Below are positions 59,226-64,000 of a DNA stretch of 64,000 bases, piece after piece. The stretch lies in assembly GCA_030278955.1 (NCBI GenBank), contig JAOANR010000003.1:20979050-21043049 (forward strand), given 5' to 3'. The notes below the pieces were generated by a model. The model saw only the letters and a list, made by a program, of their open reading frames with translations. It made no database searches and was not told where the DNA came from. The stretch is from Hygrophila difformis. Taxonomy: Eukaryota; Streptophyta; Magnoliopsida; Lamiales; Acanthaceae. How positions within the stretch are numbered: the first letter of the stretch is position 1; every line of letters begins with the position of its first letter. The translations under genes were made by a program, and so were the position numbers.

Positions 59226-60999
59226 AGGGAGAGCATGGTTCTTTTGAATCACTTGCGTCCAACTTCTTTTGAGCAGACGGGGTCGGCACAGTTGCAGATT
59301 GCAAGGTTTGTAAGGCGAAAGCAAACTATTTGAGAGCTATGTTTAAGCCGGAATCATAGGCTACAATAGACAGAGCAGATAATTAGGGATGTGTATGGGA
59401 AGTGAAAGTTTTAATAGTTTTTCGCATACCTTTGATAAAACCATGGACCATGGCGTCTATATTTAGTCCCAGACAGGATTGCTGAATGCTCAAACAACGA
59501 ATCTAGGCTGGGACATATTGGGACAATAAGTGTGAGCAGCCTACCAACAATAATACATAAGGAAGCGTGGGATTGTATGATATGCATAATCAAGAGACAC
59601 GAAACATGCAACAACTGCGATATGTTAGTTTAATATGCCTATGCTGTGTAAGAAGATTTGCGAGAAATGGAATTGTCAAAGAACACATAGTGGTTATTGT
59701 AGTTGTAAATGGGGTTAGGACCATACAATGGGTAGGACAGCACCCGGCAAATTCGTTGTAATTGTATAATAGAAGAATGCAATATAAACTCAGTTAACTA
59801 AGGAAAACGCTAGGCTGCCATGGTGTTCAGTAGCAATATGATCGCATATTTTTTTTTTTTGGTTGTGATTCCCTTCTATGCAAGGGGATGTTATGCTTTG
59901 TGAGTTTAGGTGCATTATTTAGAGAGTAAAGACTAACACGGATGGGAAAAGATGCGGGAACATTTGTTTTGCAATTGATGAATGTAGAAAGGACCAGGCA
60001 TTTTGGTAAGCACATAGAAGGCAGCGGCGGATAGGCTAAAGGGTGAGTTCCGATACTAAGTAAAGGGCAACCTCTCCTCTCACAATTTGAAGGAGTGTGA
60101 TCCGGACAAAAGCATGGGATCAAAAACATGTCAGTTCGGCTAAAACAAAGAATGGAAGCCAACCAGTATCACGCCCACGAAGCAAACAACCATTATCAGA
60201 TCAAAGAAATAACGAGCCCTGCATCGCATATAGCAAGTCGAGGCACACAAACGGATGCATAAAAAAAAGGCTTACCTAACTGGGGACACAACACAAATGT
60301 TGGAGGACGCCGGGTCGAGCGTAGGATGAAGCAAGGACTGGTTACGGGGGATCAGCAGCCGCTGGGGAGAGGGGGAACGCAATTCGGAAGTGAGGGTTCC
60401 GGGAATGGAGTCCCAGCAGGAGCAGGGTTCACTGGGCGTGTCGGTTCGCACTTGGCGGGAGTGGCTACCAGACGAATGAATGGTTGGCAGGGGTAGAGGT
60501 CACGGGCAGGAGTAAGAGCAAGGGGGCTGTAGGGATATGTGAAATTGAACGAGTGTGCCAGCGGTAAAGAGGCTGCAAAAGCTGCTGCTACAAGACGGGT
60601 GCAAGAAAAGAGGAGCCCGTGGACAGTAGTGTAAAGTTACATTGGGAAAAGTATTGTGGCGAGTAGCAGTTTGGATAGATTCGCAATTGATTCGACATAC
60701 TTTATTGGGCATAGCAATGCTAAATAAAGCTGAGCACCTTCCCTTTCACTCGAATCCGATTTACACAAGATTTATCAGAAAGCATACAATAATTACATGT
60801 ATTGGGATGTGTTAGGGTGTATAGTATTAATGTTATGTATTAAAATAATACCATCTTATGTTTGGTGAGTTTTAAAATATGTATAAGTATTATTTTAACA
60901 AGGGGTTTGATGTATTATTTAGTATTTTGGTGGGTTTATGGTGTATTATTTTTTATATACATTTGTTTTTCTTTTTTTCATTATGCATTTCATTACTAT
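59226..60999. other. Spacer with a GC-rich island on the minus strand
   Basis: 60290-60700 is GC-rich and proline/serine-rich on the minus strand, ending near 60279 with GTTAG before GTAAGCC, in the position of the first-exon-like islands of units B and C. No downstream acidic or B3 exons were found to its left. It may be the orphan first exon of a lost fourth minus-strand gene. Confidence 0.35.
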
Positions 61000-61702
61000 T
61001 ATTTGTAGGGGAGACGTGATGACGAAGCATGTTTATAGGTTGGTCACTGGGATTCACTTCATGTATGCCTCATCGCCACCCCCAACTTTGAAAAGATTTG
61101 GAAGAGATTCTATAAAGTGGGGCCGCTCGAATTCTGAAAGTTTTGATAAAGGGATAGAGTAATAAGAGGAGTCGCCAATGCCATCGCCGAAGTGATCTAT
61201 GGATGAGCCTCTTAATGTTGTTGTCGCTTGGAGATGTTGACTGATTAGAGAAGCTATTGATGAAGTATATTATTGGAAAGCTTAGTTTGCAACAAAGGAC
61301 CGGTTCTGAAAAATTTCCATCTGGCATTTGACACTATTATGAGAAAGATGGATTCATAGGGTGGTCTTAGGCCACAGGGTAGATTCTTATTGCTCTGGAA
61401 AGGGATGAAATTGTGGGTTCTGAGTTGTGAAAGGCTGCTGTCGAATGGGAGCTTGTTGCTGGGGATCGTTTCTGCTTTATAATCTTCAGACAAATGTGGC
61501 CAGGGACGTGTTCATTGTCCTGTGTTTAATGTTTTCTGGTTTTGTAATACTCTGGTAGTGTTCACTGTATTTGCTTATTGTTTTGGTGTTTTGAAGGCTG
61601 CTAAGAGGTTGCAATAGCAGCTGGCTTTGTAATACTTCTGTACGGTGCCTTTGGCCTTTCCTTCAATGAATAAAAGTTGTTATCCCTCAAAAAAAAAAAA
61701 AA
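61000..61702 (+). mobile_element. Retroposed sequence with poly(A), probably LINE 3' end
   Basis: A G/T-balanced block unlike the AT-rich surroundings ends with TGCCTTTGGCCTTTCCTTCA, the signal AATAAA (near 61670) and an A run (61690-61702). Such GCCTTTGGCCTTT endings are usual in plant LINE 3' UTRs. No RNase H residues were recognised and the left boundary is only approximate. Confidence 0.45.
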
Positions 61703-62275
61703 TACTATGATATTATATATTATTTTATATATAGTATTTATTAATATATTTATTGTTTTAACTTAATTATTTAAATAATATTTTGAATAAATTATTTATT
61801 ATTATATTAATTATTTTTGTTCAATTATTTTTAAAATAATTTTATTTAGAGTGTATTATTTATTAATAAATTAGGGAAATTTTTTTTATTTAGTTGTTAA
61901 AATATAACACATGGTGATATAATAACACATCAATACAAAACACTATATATAACTTTGATTTTATACAATACAACATAATACAAAACACCCGCATTAAATA
62001 ATAGTCCTATTAATTTGTATCCAATTCACCATAATATAGTACAGTGTACGAAACGTGCCAATGTAATAATTAACATATCAAAATTTGTATAAAGCACATT
62101 GTGAAAGTTAAATAACTAAAATATAATTAAAGAGCAAACTTAACAATTATAAATTAAATTGATAGATTAGGCAAATTTACCGACCCGACTTTAACCCTAT
62201 TAAAGGTGAGGGTCTTATTTTGGTGCAAAATACACTGCAATTACATAACGTGACGAGTTTAATAAGGAGATGATG

Positions 62276-62308
<33 letters not shown>

Positions 62309-63139
62309 TAAATGGTGGAGTTCAAACGGGGGCAGAATAGATGTGTATTGTGGTGGCTGAAAAAATTGGGCACAAGTAAAATTGTGGAAAAATGTAAAAA
62401 TTCAGATAGGGTACAAGTAAAGAACGGGAAAACGTAATGTTCACAGGATTTTAAAATTATCAGACGAAAATGTCCACGAACCAAATAACATTAAGTTGGG
62501 TACAATGTTAAAAACCTGGAATAGCTAAAAAAAAATTTGGTTAATAATAAGAGGGTGCACGAAATATTTTTTTTCTTGCCTATTTAAAAATTGGATATTT
62601 TAATATTGGATATTAATAACCTGCAAAATTATTTTACTTGGTGGGGGCGGGGGGGAATTAGAAATTGCAAAATTTAAAAATTATTGCATCAAATGAAGCT
62701 AACAAGATTTAATTTCGTTAGATTTGAACTTGTATGATTATTATAAAACAAAAAACCAAAGAATGTGAGTGAATACCATCGAAGGTCCATTTTTTATATT
62801 ATTGTAAGGATATATTTTTAAAAAATAATCAAGTTCGGAGTTGTTAGATTCGACAGTGGGTATTGCAAGAAGTATTTCATGAAGTACATGTATATAACGA
62901 CTTGTCATTCCCACTATATCGAACCGTGTTTGGTAGAATCACTTTGGCACGATAGATTTAAAGGGGGGGGGGGGGAGGGGGGAGGAAATACATCGATAAT
63001 TGTGTATTTGTAAGTAGTAGAGGCATTTATTGCAGCAACAGGCAAAGCTGGCATACTGTCATCTGCTCTTGAGTAGCATTAGTTTGCTTCGATTGTTATT
63101 TTCGTGGCTAATCCCATACATGTGATTTTGATGAGTCAC
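61703..63139. other. AT-rich spacer upstream of copy 3
   Basis: No coding sequence. Very AT-rich with the G runs noted above; 62690-62770 faintly recalls a Stowaway interior (AACAAGATTTAATTTCGTTA, TATGATTATTATAAAAC) but no ends were found. Confidence 0.4.
62286..62308. repeat. Uninterrupted run of 23 G
   Basis: TTTTC is followed by 23 G. A second run of 13 G then AGGGGGG lies at 62963-62982 and one of about 13 G near 56075. Such runs form G-quadruplexes and are prone to copy-number error in sequencing; exact lengths should not be trusted. Confidence 0.9.
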
Positions 63140-63147
63140 TATAAATA
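63140..63147 (+). promoter_or_regulatory. TATA box of plus-strand copy 3
   Basis: TATAAATA begins 55 bases before the ATG at 63195, the same arrangement as the TATA element of copy 1. Confidence 0.55.
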
Positions 63148-63194
63148 TGTGCATAGTCATCCATAAGTATTGTGGTTGGAGCAGGTTCTAAAGC

Positions 63195-64000
63195 ATGGAG
63201 TTTATTGTCCGGCTAAGCGAAGGTTTTGAAAGATATTTGGTATGAGATAAGTAATTGATGTATATGAAGTAATCATTAGAGCAGTTAGTCAGGGCAATGT
63301 TTTGAAGCATACTAATTTTTTTTTGTGTCTGGAGCATCTACCTAGGGTAATACTAAATTGCATTGAAAGAAGATAATATACCATCAGTAATTGGAGTCGA
63401 AGGGCAACGAATGCAGTGTAGTCTGCAAATGTTTTTTGATGAAGAAGATATGTACATCTCTGGTGGGGGGCCTTGGGACATTTTTTGTGATGCCCATGAA
63501 CTTAAAGTAGGAGATGTCTTGTTCTTTAAGTGGACCGGACGCATGGAGTTCAGAATGAAGATATTTGATGAAGATGGTGAACCCAAAGACTATTCGGAGA
63601 TGATACTGCAATACAGTAGTTCCAATGGTAAGGCTAAACGGTGGAGTTTTTTTCCCCTTATGATGTATAATGATTTGTTTGTTTGGGCTTTACTATTTTT
63701 TTGCACGCTTGTTCGTGTGCAGAGTCGGGCGTCTCTTTTGTGACACAGCTAACAGCTTCAAATTATTATAGGCCTTTGGTAATGCACAAACAACCCTCTG
63801 TAATTTCAGTCTTAAGACTTTGTTGCTATTGGGAAAACATGGATATAGAGGGCAATTTGTTTGTCTGTAGGAAATTCCAGAGGCCATTTGGCAAGGATTT
63901 AATTTGCATTGCCGGGAAAGAATTTGGCTGCGGTTTAGAGAAAATGGGCGTCTCCACCTTGTGTATTTGTTGTATGCAGCACCCAATCGACATAGATGTG
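63195..64000 (+). CDS. Two-B3-domain gene, plus-strand copy 3, 3' end outside window
   Basis: Exons 63195-63239, 63335-63627, 63723-63778, 63871-beyond 64000. Exon 1 MEFIVRLSEGFERYL. Exon 2 begins after GGAG as HLPRVILNC, then the family frame goes on LKEDNIPSVIGVEGQRMQCS, DEEDMYISGGGPWDIFCDAH, ELKVGDVLFFKWTGRMEF and KIFDEDGEPKDY; one extra base near 63361 separates the two, so exon 2 is 293 nt where 292 would be in phase. Exon 3 reads SGVSFVTQLTASNYYRPL and exon 4 starts the second B3 domain EIPEAIWQGFNLHCRERIWL, still open at the edge. As in copy 1 the first domain seems to lack the strand pair present in copy 2. Except for that base it is the cleanest first domain in the array. REM-like nuclear DNA-binding role is inferred from the family. 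Confidence 0.75.

Noticed and set aside
58397..59614. Series of minus-strand open readings of 67-83 codons
   Set aside because: None shows B3 or other domain signatures, and two of them lie on opposite arms of the long inverted repeat.

Overview
The window is nuclear DNA of a flowering plant, probably a eudicot. The base composition is AT-rich, genes are split by GT..AG introns, and the gene families (FRS/FAR1, FPG1 glycosylase, CASP-like 4A, REM-type B3) and repeats (Stowaway, plant Helitron ends, tRNA-SINEs) are plant types. The species cannot be named from sequence alone. No organellar or bacterial features were seen.

Layout. 1-1536 (minus) is the 5' part of an FRS6/FRS8-like gene that runs off the left edge. 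1537-11487 is repeat-rich: a SINE, Stowaway MITEs, a broken plant-mobile-domain gene next to an oppositely oriented FAR1/MULE-like fragment, a cluster of GAACGGCCA-type palindromes, and an element with GATCGTA-rich ends. 11488-15138 (plus) is an 11-exon plastid-type alpha/beta hydrolase with one frame break in exon 5. 15139-20600 has no clear gene but holds a strong hairpin and two homologous Helitron 3' ends. 20824-27343 (minus) is a complete ten-exon FPG1 (formamidopyrimidine-DNA glycosylase) gene with a long basic/acidic tail. Beside its 5' end is a three-level nest: a 5'-truncated LINE, cut by a 4.2-kb hAT element, cut by a 548-bp hAT-type MITE. Both DNA elements keep exact 8-bp target duplications. 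34259-35892 (minus) is a CASPL4A-type membrane protein gene. 36-45.8 kb is repeats: MITEs, SINEs, a TRIM-like LTR pair, a LINE 3' end and a Helitron end.

45.8-64 kb is the most interesting part. It is a tandem array built from divergent pairs of B3-domain genes. Minus-strand genes carry an acidic serine-rich segment followed by one B3 domain (units at 46, 49.5 and 54.3 kb). Plus-strand genes carry two B3 domains (52.3, 57.2 and 63.2 kb). Flanks and introns are duplicated between units. Several copies have lesions: a deletion, a nonsense codon and one-base shifts. The first B3 domain of every plus-strand copy is damaged, while the second is open in the two complete copies and in the visible part of the third. 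Three of the five single-base shifts lie in mononucleotide runs and a fourth lies next to a short run, so sequence error must be separated from true decay.

Exon coordinates were read by eye from splice signals and protein similarity recalled from family knowledge. No alignment or database search was run.
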